Source of the DNA: JAJZRJ01 sp040757055
Lineage (GTDB): Bacteria > Desulfobacterota > Desulfobulbia > Desulfobulbales > Desulfurivibrionaceae
NCBI GenBank assembly: GCA_040757055.1
Contig: JBFLXY010000009.1
Location: forward strand, 62,001-126,000
DNA length: 64,000 nt
Reading direction: 5' to 3'
Made by a program: the position numbers and the translations under genes. The notes under the pieces are model-generated. The model searched no databases. It had not been told where the DNA came from and saw only the letters and a program-made list of their open reading frames with translations. Shown piece after piece: positions 53,139 through 64,000 of the stretch; the stretch's first letter is position 1; every line of letters begins with the position of its first letter.

Positions 53139-56100
53139 CCAGGCCCTTCCATCCCATGACCGTGCCGCTTGCCGGCGTCCAGCTCATCGAGGCCAGCGCC
53201 GGCACCGGCAAAACCTATTCCATTGCCTCCCTCTACCTGCGGCTGCTGCTCACGCGGCGTCTGGGGGTGGAGCAGATCCTGGTGGTCACCTTCACCGAGG
53301 CGGCCACCGCCGAACTCCATGAACGGGTGCGCGGCCGGCTGCAGGTGGCGATCCGGGCCTTTGAAACGGGCGACGCCGGCGCTGACCAGGTTTTGGCCGC
53401 CCTGCTCGCCGCCAGCCGCGACCGGACCGCCGATCTTCTCCTGCTGCGCCAGGCTCTCGGCGCCATCGACGAGGCGGCAATCACCACCATCCACGGGTTC
53501 TGCCACCGCATGCTCCAGCGGGGAGCGTTTGAAAGCGGCATGCCCTTCGATCTGGAACTGGTGAGCCAGGTCGATCCGCTGGTTCGGGAGGTGGTGCACG
53601 ATTTTCTGGCAACGCTGAGTCACGCCGAGGAGTCGCGACTGGTCGCCCTGTTCCATGAAGCCCTGGCCGAGCAGGAATTGCTGGCGCTGGCGCGGGAAGC
53701 GGTGCGGCATCGCGAATTTCCGGTGACCGGAACCCGGCTTGCCGGCGACCCGGACCTGCCGCTGGGCCGTGTACTGGCGGCCTTTGCCGCCGCCCGGGCC
53801 ATCTGGCAACGGGAGGAGAAGGCGATTCGCGCCGACTGCGAGGCCGCTGGCCTCGTCAAGGAATTCCGGCGCAGGATCGCCGATGGCCTCCTGGACCGCC
53901 TGGGGGAATACCTGGCGGAAACCGGGCCGTTGTCGTTCATTGTGCCGGCCGGCACCGAACTGCTGACCCCGCAGGGCTTCCATGGGGAGGGCCGCAAAAA
54001 GGTCTGCACCCTCACTGCCATCCGCAACGGGGCGATTCCGCGCCACCCGTTTTTTGCCCAATGGCACGAATATGTGGCGGCAACGACGGCGCTGCGGGAG
54101 GTGTTCCTCACCTCGAAACTGCATCGACTGGCCCTCTGGGTGCGGAGCGAACTGCCGCGCCGCCTCTACCGGCAGCAGGCCCAGTCCTTCGACGATCTGC
54201 TCCATGGCCTCGACCGCGCCCTGGCCGCCCCCGGCGGACCGACCCTGGCCGCCCTCATCCGCGCCAGCTACCCCGTGGCCCTCATCGATGAGTTTCAGGA
54301 TACCGATCCGGTCCAGTACCGGATCTTCCGGACGATTTACGGCCGGGAGGCGGAGAACACCGGCCTGTTCCTCATCGGCGACCCCAAACAGGCCATCTAC
54401 GCCTTCCGCGGGGCCGATGTCTTCGCCTATCTCAAGGCCGCAGCCGATGCCGGTGACTGCCACACCATGACCACCAACTGGCGGGCGGACAACGCCATGG
54501 TCAGCGCGGTGAACCGCCTGTTCGGCAAGGTGGCCGGGCCGTTCCTCGATGAACGCATCCTTTTTTCGCCGGTAAGCGGAGCCCATGCCGAAAAGCGGTG
54601 GCAGGGAAGGGGGGGGTGGCAGGCGCCGCTCCAGTTCCTGGCCCTGCCGGCCGACTATCCTGCCGGCCGTGGCGGCCTTCTTTCTTCCACCGCCTTGTCC
54701 GAGCTGATGCCGGAGCTGGTGGCCAGCGACATCGTCCGTCTGCTGTCGAGCGGTTCGCGGGTTGAGGGCCGGGCGGTGCGGCCGGCCGATATCGCGGTGC
54801 TGGTCCGGGCCAACGAGCAGGCGGCCGAGGTGCAGCAGGCGTTGCGGCGCCATGGCGTGGCCGCGGTGCTGCAAAGCCGGGAGAGCGTCTTTGCCAGCCA
54901 CGAGGCGCGGGAGCTGTTGCTGCTGCTGTGGGCCGCAGCGGAGCCCGCCGACCCGGCCCGGCTCCGTTCCGCCCTGGCGACCGACTATCTCGGCCTTGCC
55001 GCCGCAGACCTGCTGCGCCTCGATACCGACGAAGAGGCCCTGCGCGGCTGGCTCGACCGCTTTGCCCGCTGGCATCGGCTGTGGCGCGAGCACGGCCTGA
55101 TGCGCTTTCTGGGGCGGCTCCGCGAGGAAACCGGGGTGGCGGCGCGTCTGGTCCGCTACCCAGACGGCCTGCGGCGCCTCACCAATCTGCGTCACCTTGG
55201 CGAGCTCCTCCACGCCCGCGAGCAGGAGAAACATTGCCGGCCGCTGGCGCTCTGCGCCTGGCTGGCCGAACAATGCCGCGGCGACGGAGAGGGCGAGGAA
55301 GCGGAACTGCGGCTGGAAAGCGATGCCGAGGCGGTACAGCTCGTCACCATCCATCGTTGCAAGGGGCTGGAATACCCGGTGGTCTATTGCCCTTACCTGT
55401 GGAAGGGCCGCAGCGACCGGGCCTCCCAGGCCAAATTCCTGACCTACCACGACCCCGCAGCCTCCTTTGCCGGCCGGTTCGCTCTCTTTCCCGAGGCATT
55501 CCAGCAGGCGCTCCATGAACGCGAGGAATTTGCCGAGAACCTGCGGCTGCTCTATGTGGCGGTTACCCGCGCCAAGCACTGCTGCTGCATCCCCTGGGCC
55601 GGCGCCTCCTCCTATTTTTCCTCGGCCCTGGCCTACCTGCTCCATGGCGGCTCCGCACCGCCTGCCGATCTTGCCGAGTGGTTCAGCCGGATGAAGGGGT
55701 TCTCCCATGCCGAACTTCTCGGCCAGCTTGCCAGGCGGGTCGGGCAGGAAGAAGGCTGGAGTCTGCGGCCGCTCGATCCCCGGGAGCGGGTGCAGCCGCT
55801 GGCTGCGGCTGCCGGCGGAGCTGCGGTGCTTTCCTGTCCGATGCCGGTGTTCCGGGCTGACCCCTTCTGGCGGATCAGCAGCTTTTCGGGGCTTACAGCC
55901 GCAGCCACAACCCGGCCCGATACGGCGCATGATTACGACGAGGCCGCGGTGCCGGCCGAAGACCCTGCCGCCACCACAGCGGACGACATCGTCCTGGCCG
56001 GCTTCCCCAGGGGGGCGACTGCCGGCAACTTCTTCCACCGGCTCCTGGAACTGGCCAGCTTTCAGGCCGCTGCGGAGGAACTCAAGCCTCTGGTGGACGA

Positions 56101-56740
56101 TCAGCTCCGCGCCTTCGGCTTTGCCGCGGAGCGCTGGCAGCAGCCGGTCTGCACCGCGCTGCGGCAGGTGCTCGCCACGCCGCTGGCCGACTCCTCGCCC
56201 CTGAGCTTGCAGGAGGTGGCTGGGGAGCAGAGGATACACGAGTTGCCCTTTCTCTTCCCGGTGCGTGCGGATGGGGACAGGGCGGTGGACCGGCAGATGT
56301 TGGCCCGGGCCATGGCCACCGGCACGGCGGGAATGTCGGCCGAATACGCCGCCCGGCTTTCGACCCTGGATTTCCCGCCGCTGGCGGGCTATCTCAAGGG
56401 GTTTGTCGATCTGGTTTTCCAATACCAGGGCCGCTGGTACATCGTCGATTACAAAAGCAACCATCTGGGCGACCGCTACCGGGATTACGACCAGGCCGCA
56501 CTCGGCCGCGCCATGATGGACCATCACTATGTCCTCCAGTACCACCTCTACGGCGTGGCCCTGGACAGGTACCTGCGGCTGCGTCTTGCCGGCTATCGCT
56601 ACGAGGCGCAGTTCGGCGGGGTCTTCTACCTGTTCATCAAGGGGATGCGACCGGACCTGCCGGGTTGCGGGGTCTTTTTCGACCGGCCGCCTGCTGCGCG
56701 GATCGAGGCGCTGGCCGCACTTTTCGGGGAGAAGGCATGA
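53135..56740 (+). CDS. recB: Exodeoxyribonuclease V beta subunit RecB
   Basis: A 1201-residue 3'-5' helicase-nuclease. UvrD-type motifs: ASAGTGKTYSIASLY near residue 20, VTFTEAATAELHERV, DEFQDTDPVQYRIF, GDPKQAIYAFRGADVF, TIHRCKGLEYPVVYCP and LLYVAVTRAKH. The C-terminal nuclease has GNFFHRLLE and GFVDLVFQYQGRWYIVDYKSN, with catalytic Asp1105 and Lys1107. All catalytic residues look intact, so the complex should both unwind and degrade DNA. Coupled to recC and recD by 4-base overlaps. Confidence 0.96.
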   Translation: MTRPFHPMTVPLAGVQLIEASAGTGKTYSIASLYLRLLLTRRLGVEQILVVTFTEAATAELHERVRGRLQVAIRAFETGDAGADQVLAALLAASRDRTADLLLLRQALGAIDEAAITTIHGFCHRMLQRGAFESGMPFDLELVSQVDPLVREVVHDFLATLSHAEESRLVALFHEALAEQELLALAREAVRHREFPVTGTRLAGDPDLPLGRVLAAFAAARAIWQREEKAIRADCEAAGLVKEFRRRIADGLLDRLGEYLAETGPLSFIVPAGTELLTPQGFHGEGRKKVCTLTAIRNGAIPRHPFFAQWHEYVAATTALREVFLTSKLHRLALWVRSELPRRLYRQQAQSFDDLLHGLDRALAAPGGPTLAALIRASYPVALIDEFQDTDPVQYRIFRTIYGREAENTGLFLIGDPKQAIYAFRGADVFAYLKAAADAGDCHTMTTNWRADNAMVSAVNRLFGKVAGPFLDERILFSPVSGAHAEKRWQGRGGWQAPLQFLALPADYPAGRGGLLSSTALSELMPELVASDIVRLLSSGSRVEGRAVRPADIAVLVRANEQAAEVQQALRRHGVAAVLQSRESVFASHEARELLLLLWAAAEPADPARLRSALATDYLGLAAADLLRLDTDEEALRGWLDRFARWHRLWREHGLMRFLGRLREETGVAARLVRYPDGLRRLTNLRHLGELLHAREQEKHCRPLALCAWLAEQCRGDGEGEEAELRLESDAEAVQLVTIHRCKGLEYPVVYCPYLWKGRSDRASQAKFLTYHDPAASFAGRFALFPEAFQQALHEREEFAENLRLLYVAVTRAKHCCCIPWAGASSYFSSALAYLLHGGSAPPADLAEWFSRMKGFSHAELLGQLARRVGQEEGWSLRPLDPRERVQPLAAAAGGAAVLSCPMPVFRADPFWRISSFSGLTAAATTRPDTAHDYDEAAVPAEDPAATTADDIVLAGFPRGATAGNFFHRLLELASFQAAAEELKPLVDDQLRAFGFAAERWQQPVCTALRQVLATPLADSSPLSLQEVAGEQRIHELPFLFPVRADGDRAVDRQMLARAMATGTAGMSAEYAARLSTLDFPPLAGYLKGFVDLVFQYQGRWYIVDYKSNHLGDRYRDYDQAALGRAMMDHHYVLQYHLYGVALDRYLRLRLAGYRYEAQFGGVFYLFIKGMRPDLPGCGVFFDRPPAARIEALAALFGEKA

Positions 56741-58548
56741 CGGCGGCACCGTTGCGGAACATCCTGGCCCAACTGGTCGCTGACGGACATTTCGCCCCGG
56801 TCGACCGCTACTTCGTGCAAACCCTGGCCCGCCTCGACCCGGGGGCGTCTCCGGTGGCGCTGCTGGCCGCCGCCCTGGCCCGGCGCGCCATCGACCACGG
56901 CCATGTCTGTTTCGATCTCGCCCATCCCGCCCCGGAGCTGGCCGCGGCCTTGGCCAGGGTGCCGTTCTGGCCTGCCGTTCCGGCCGAGGTGGTGACGGCC
57001 TTGTCCACAAGCGCCCTGGTTGGCAACGACGGGGTCGCGGCCCCACTGCGATTGGCCGGCAACCGGCTTTACCTTGCCCGTTACTGGGATTATGAAAAAA
57101 GACTGGCCGAGGCGATCCGCGCCCGGATCGGGGGAGAGTCGCCGCCCACCGGGGAGGTGACCGCAGCAGCCGCCCGGCTGGACGCACTTCTGGCCGGCAG
57201 CGCCATGACGGCGAGCGAGGCCCAGCGCCAGGCCATCATCATGGCGGCCACCCGACGGCTGGCGGTGATTTCCGGCGGGCCCGGCACCGGCAAGACCACC
57301 ATCGTGGTCTACCTGCTGGCTCTCATGCAGGAACTGGCCAGATTGGCCGGCCGGGCTTTTGCGCGGCCCCTGCTGCTGGCGCCCACCGGCAAGGCGGCGG
57401 CCCGTCTGGCCCAGGCCATCCAGGAACGGCTGGCCACGTTGCCGGTGGGGGAGGCGGTGCGTGCCGCCTTGCCCTGCGAAGCAGCCACCATCCATCGCGC
57501 TCTGGGCTACCAGCCCCGAACCCCCACCGTTTTCCGGCATGGGGCAGACAATCCGCTGCCGGCCGAGGTGGTGATCGTGGACGAGGCATCCATGGTGGAC
57601 CTTGCCCTGATGGCCAAGCTCTTCGCCGCGGTGGGCCCCGAGGCCCGATTGGTCCTGCTGGGCGACAAGGATCAGCTTGCCTCGGTGGAGGCGGGTTCGC
57701 TCATGGGCGATCTCTGCCTCGCCGCCGGCATCGTGGTGGCCCCCGGCGAGGCGCCGGCGGCCACGCCGCTGCGCGGCGCTGTGGCGCAGCTGACGGCGAG
57801 CTTCCGTTTCAAGGCCGGGCAGGGGATCGGTACCCTGGTGCGCCACATCCAGGCCGGCGACAGCGCGGCGATGCTGGCCCTGCTCGACGGCCGCCAGTCC
57901 GATGCGGTGCTCCATCCGGCGACCATGCCGCTGGCTGCCAGCCTCCCCCTGCGGGAGGCGATCGTGGCGGGATACCGCGCAGCCCTGACCGCCGCCAGCC
58001 CGTCCGAAGCCCTGGCGGGCCTCCAGGGCTTCCGGGTGCTCTGTGCCCATCGGCGGGGAATTTTCGGGGTGACCGGGCTCAATGCTCTCTGCGAACGGGT
58101 GCTGGCCGAGGCCGGCTTGCTGCGGCCCCAGGGGGAATGGTACCAGGGGCGGCCGCTGCTGGTCACCGCCAACAACTACGCGCTCAGACTCTTCAACGGC
58201 GATCTCGGCGTGGTTTGGCCCGATCCGGCCGACGGGGTGTTGCGCGCCTGGTTCAGCGACCCGGTCACCGGCCGGTTGCGCGCCTTGCCGCAAGGCAGGG
58301 TGCCCGGCCACGAAACCGCTTTTGCCATGACCGTGCACAAGAGCCAGGGGTCGGAATTTGCGGAAGTGGCGGTGGTGCTGCCGGACGAACCTTCGCCGCT
58401 GCTGACCCGGGAACTGCTCTACACCGCGGTTTCAAGGGCGCGGAATTCGCTCCTGCTCTTCGGCGCGCCGGAGGTTCTGCGCCAGGCGGTGGCCCAGCGG
58501 GTGGTGCGCAGTTCCGGCCTGCGGCAGCGGTTGGCCGCCGCGGAGTAA
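56737..58548 (+). CDS. recD: Exodeoxyribonuclease V alpha subunit RecD
   Basis: A 603-residue SF1B 5'-3' helicase. Walker A GGPGTGKTT is at about 180-188, followed by VIVDEASMVDLALM, LLGDKDQLASVEAGSL, and the C-terminal TVHKSQGSEFAEV and LLYTAVSRARNSLL. Length fits RecD rather than the longer RecD2. It completes the RecBCD machine with the two preceding genes. Confidence 0.96.
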   Translation: MTAAPLRNILAQLVADGHFAPVDRYFVQTLARLDPGASPVALLAAALARRAIDHGHVCFDLAHPAPELAAALARVPFWPAVPAEVVTALSTSALVGNDGVAAPLRLAGNRLYLARYWDYEKRLAEAIRARIGGESPPTGEVTAAAARLDALLAGSAMTASEAQRQAIIMAATRRLAVISGGPGTGKTTIVVYLLALMQELARLAGRAFARPLLLAPTGKAAARLAQAIQERLATLPVGEAVRAALPCEAATIHRALGYQPRTPTVFRHGADNPLPAEVVIVDEASMVDLALMAKLFAAVGPEARLVLLGDKDQLASVEAGSLMGDLCLAAGIVVAPGEAPAATPLRGAVAQLTASFRFKAGQGIGTLVRHIQAGDSAAMLALLDGRQSDAVLHPATMPLAASLPLREAIVAGYRAALTAASPSEALAGLQGFRVLCAHRRGIFGVTGLNALCERVLAEAGLLRPQGEWYQGRPLLVTANNYALRLFNGDLGVVWPDPADGVLRAWFSDPVTGRLRALPQGRVPGHETAFAMTVHKSQGSEFAEVAVVLPDEPSPLLTRELLYTAVSRARNSLLLFGAPEVLRQAVAQRVVRSSGLRQRLAAAE

Positions 58549-58556
58549 GAAGCGCC

Positions 58557-60188
<1,632 letters not shown>

Positions 60189-60262
60189 GATGGTTTCCCT
60201 GTCTGTGATCCGGCGCGGCCGAGTCCCCCCCAAGCCGGAATGGACCGCGTGTGCATCCGCTA

Positions 60263-60292
60263 CAAGTACGCCACTTCCGGTTAGGTTGTCAA
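60263..60292 (-). promoter_or_regulatory. Putative promoter of the PAS hybrid kinase
   Basis: On the minus strand a perfect TTGACA (60292-60287) is followed after 18 bases by TACTTG (60268-60263). It lies 75 bases before the kinase start codon. Confidence 0.4.
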
Positions 60293-60344
60293 GAGGTTGC
60301 TCTTGGTTTGTGATAGATTGCTGCCGGGCAGGCGGCAAAGAAAG

Positions 60345-62075
60345 TCACAGCAGGCCGATTTCCGCCAGCATCTCCTCGGCCCTGGCCAGCAGCGCGGCCT
60401 TGCCCTCGGCAGAACGGGCCTCCACATAGAAGCGCACCTTGGGTTCGGTGCCCGAGGGGCGGATCATCAGCCAGGAGCCGTCGTCGAGGATCATCTTGCG
60501 GCCGTCGATGGCGATCACCTGGGCAATGGTCCGTTCCTGTCCGCCGACCCTGATTTTCATCCCCACGTCGTAGCGGTCGAGCTGGTTGAGGGTGGCGGTG
60601 AGCGCCTCGCCCTGCTGGTTCACCGTTACCCCGCCGCGGCCGGGGTGGTAGGCGCCGAATTCCTCCCGGAGCTGGGCAAGACAGGCGCCCAGGTTCTGGT
60701 TGCGGCTCGTCATCATCTCGAGGGCGAGGATGAGGCCGATGTAGGCGTCCTTTTCCGGGGTGTGGCCGATCACCGAAATGCCGTCCGATTCCTCGAAGCA
60801 GACCAGGGCGCTGCCGACCACCGGCTTGAACTCCTTGAAGCCCACCCGCGGCTCGAAGATCTCCTCTCCCAGCGCCTTGGCAATGGCATTGGCAAAGTTG
60901 CTGGTGGCCACGGTCTTGGCCACCATGCCGCGCTTGCCCTTGGCCTCGTGGAGGAAGTGATAGGCCATGGCGCCGAACATGTTCATGTCGATCTCGTGGC
61001 CCCCGTCGGTGAAGCGGATGCGGTCGGCGTCCGGGTCGATGATCGCCCCCAGCTTCAAGGGCTCCGGCCGATTTTGCAGGGCCGAGGTGATGGCCGCCAT
61101 GTTGGCGGTGGAGGGTTCCGGCGCCACCCCGCCGAAGGTGGGGTCGGCAGAGTCGCGAAAGATGAGGAGGCGCTCCGGCGGGAGGCCGTGGAGCAGCCGG
61201 CGGATGTGGACGCGGCTGGCACCGTGCACGCAGTCCACGGCCAGCACATAGTCGCGGCGATCCCGCAGCGCGGCCATGAGCTTCGGGTAGTTGAGGCCGT
61301 GGCGACTCTCGCCTCTCGCCAGCAGGGTGAACCAGCTGGCGAGGGCGTCCAGCGGGATGACCAGGCTGGGGTTGGCCGGCTCCGGGCAATCGCGGCCCTC
61401 GGCCATGATCTGCCGGGCCAGGGCGGTGATGCGGCTGGTGACGGGGCCGGCCGCCGGGCCGGCGTCGGCGGCGTTGTATTTGAACCCGGCATAGTCCAGC
61501 GGGTTGTGGCTCGGAGTCAGGTTGACGGAAAAAGCGGCCCCTTCGACCAGCACCGCGGCGGAGAGCACGCCAGTGGTGGCCTCGCCGGCGTAATGAACAC
61601 GAAAGCCTTGGCTGGTGAGGACCGCCACCACCTGTTGGCCAAAATACTCGCCATCGAAACGGTTGTCGAAGCCGACCACCGCCCCGCGTTCCTGCGCCTC
61701 GGCCAGGGAGGAGACCCCGAGGGCGCCGGCCAGCTCCGGGTTGCCGCCCAGTTCCTGGTACATGGTAACGATGGCAAGGGTCACCTGGCGCACCGAACGG
61801 CCGAAGAAATCCTTGCCTAAGTATCCGCGCCAGCCCGAGGTACCAAAGCTGACCGGCGTGCGCGGCGCAGTGGCGCGGGTCGCGATTTCGTCGTGGAGCA
61901 GGGCGTAAGTGGCGTCGATCTCCCGTTGCCAGGCCAGAGACTCGGCGGAGCCGGCAGGGCTCTCGTTGCGGCGTGCCACCAGCTCGCGCAGCAGCCCCAG
62001 GTAGTCGCTCCGGTCGTGATCGGCAGGGGTGATGTGGCGCTGGCGCAGGGCAGTGGCGTCCTCCTGGCTGGTCAT
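60345..62075 (-). CDS. Phosphoglucomutase/phosphomannomutase family enzyme
   Basis: A 576-residue alpha-D-phosphohexomutase. The phosphoserine loop is NLTPSHNPLDYAGFKYN, the metal loop IDPDADRIRF, the sugar loop CFEESDGIS and the phosphate loop RPSGTEPKVRF. FGTSGWRGYLG near residue 75 is also typical. It interconverts hexose 1- and 6-phosphates, so it could feed NDP-glucose for glycogen (glgB) and for the glucosylglycerate enzymes. Whether glucose or mannose is preferred cannot be read from the motifs. Confidence 0.9.
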   Translation of the reverse strand: MTSQEDATALRQRHITPADHDRSDYLGLLRELVARRNESPAGSAESLAWQREIDATYALLHDEIATRATAPRTPVSFGTSGWRGYLGKDFFGRSVRQVTLAIVTMYQELGGNPELAGALGVSSLAEAQERGAVVGFDNRFDGEYFGQQVVAVLTSQGFRVHYAGEATTGVLSAAVLVEGAAFSVNLTPSHNPLDYAGFKYNAADAGPAAGPVTSRITALARQIMAEGRDCPEPANPSLVIPLDALASWFTLLARGESRHGLNYPKLMAALRDRRDYVLAVDCVHGASRVHIRRLLHGLPPERLLIFRDSADPTFGGVAPEPSTANMAAITSALQNRPEPLKLGAIIDPDADRIRFTDGGHEIDMNMFGAMAYHFLHEAKGKRGMVAKTVATSNFANAIAKALGEEIFEPRVGFKEFKPVVGSALVCFEESDGISVIGHTPEKDAYIGLILALEMMTSRNQNLGACLAQLREEFGAYHPGRGGVTVNQQGEALTATLNQLDRYDVGMKIRVGGQERTIAQVIAIDGRKMILDDGSWLMIRPSGTEPKVRFYVEARSAEGKAALLARAEEMLAEIGLL

Positions 62076-62397
62076 GGGCGGGATTCCTTCGGTAACGGGT
62101 TAAAAAATCATGGGGATTTTTTTCGCTGACCTGTGATATAACCATACCACAGCATCTGTTTGATTCTCCATCTCTAATGGAACTTTTTTTCCAGGGAGGG
62201 CACGGCCCGGCGGGCGTGATGGCTCCGGGTCCCCGTTTGGTTGCTGCATTTTTGCCGGCCGCTTCAGGTTTCGGTTGCTTCCCTGGCCAAGATTGACTAT
62301 AGAGTGTGGGCGCAACCGGTTGAATCGCTTTTGAAATCAGCCGCACAACGGCATCAATAGTTTCCCCGCAGATTAACCCTGAGCAGGAGAAAAAACG
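62076..62397. other. 322-base gap between the phosphomutase and ppsA
   Basis: No gene is seen. Near 62100-62200 the sequence is AT-rich, which suits a promoter for the minus-strand mutase. For ppsA, TTGCTT (62275-62280) and TATAGA (62298-62303) form a weak promoter with a 17-base spacer, leaving a leader of about 90 bases. I found no convincing riboswitch or terminator. Confidence 0.35.

Positions 62398-64000
<1,603 letters not shown>

Noticed and set aside
53117..57187. A 1356-codon open frame on the minus strand opposite recB and recD
   Set aside because: It is the shadow of high third-position G+C in the plus-strand genes. Its translation is Gly/Arg/Pro-rich without domains, while recB and recD have complete motifs.

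Overview
The window is a dense, G+C-rich stretch of a Gram-negative chromosome. It has an OmpH/Skp-type periplasmic chaperone, a TonB-dependent receptor, RecBCD and cheV, many PAS-containing hybrid kinases, a CooC-type nickel-insertion ATPase and a haem-binding sensor kinase. That mix, and operons such as xseB-ispA-dxs and xerC-hslVU, suggest an anaerobic Desulfobacterota (former Deltaproteobacteria), perhaps Desulfobulbales. This is inferred from gene content alone. I saw no rRNA, tRNA, CRISPR array or insertion sequence.

Bases 1-12.2 kb carry the end of an OmpH gene with a clear terminator, an AmpG-like transporter, a PilZ protein with a degenerate receiver domain, the isoprenoid operon xseB-ispA-dxs, the xerC-hslV-hslU operon with a zinc-ribbon gene, and a divergent pair (acetolactate-synthase-like ThDP enzyme and ketoacyl synthase III).

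Bases 12.2-24.1 kb form the most distinctive block, all on the minus strand. In transcription order it encodes a CooC ATPase, a PhnD-like binding protein, a second (ABC_sub_bind) binding protein, a hybrid kinase, a Cache/HAMP-like kinase with an unusual H-box, a second hybrid kinase, and a TonB-dependent receptor. From the PhnD-like gene onward spacing is tight or overlapping, so those six genes look like one sensory/uptake operon. No transcription factor or permease is present.

Bases 24.2-40 kb hold a NamZ-bpt-fur/feoA operon (the last gene is a Fur-FeoA fusion), a heat-shock operon (CxxCxGxG zinc protein, Hsp20, Lon), an AT-rich orphan gene, and a flavin reductase. These are followed by a four-gene compatible-solute operon (HAD phosphatase, GT81 glucosyl-3-phosphoglycerate synthase, glycerate 2-kinase, second glycosyltransferase), a c-haem sensor kinase, and a DUF2156 gene with a small cysteine protein upstream.

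Bases 40-64 kb are mostly core genes: ispH, ftsY, a membrane TerB-DnaJ protein, DUF1178, glgB, yqgE, an agmatinase-like gene, a YkgJ-like protein, rlmH, a minimal NifU-like protein, cheV, recC-recB-recD, a PAS hybrid kinase, a phosphohexomutase and the start of ppsA. glgB, the mutase and ppsA connect to the sugar-nucleotide and C3 pools that the glucosylglycerate operon would draw on.
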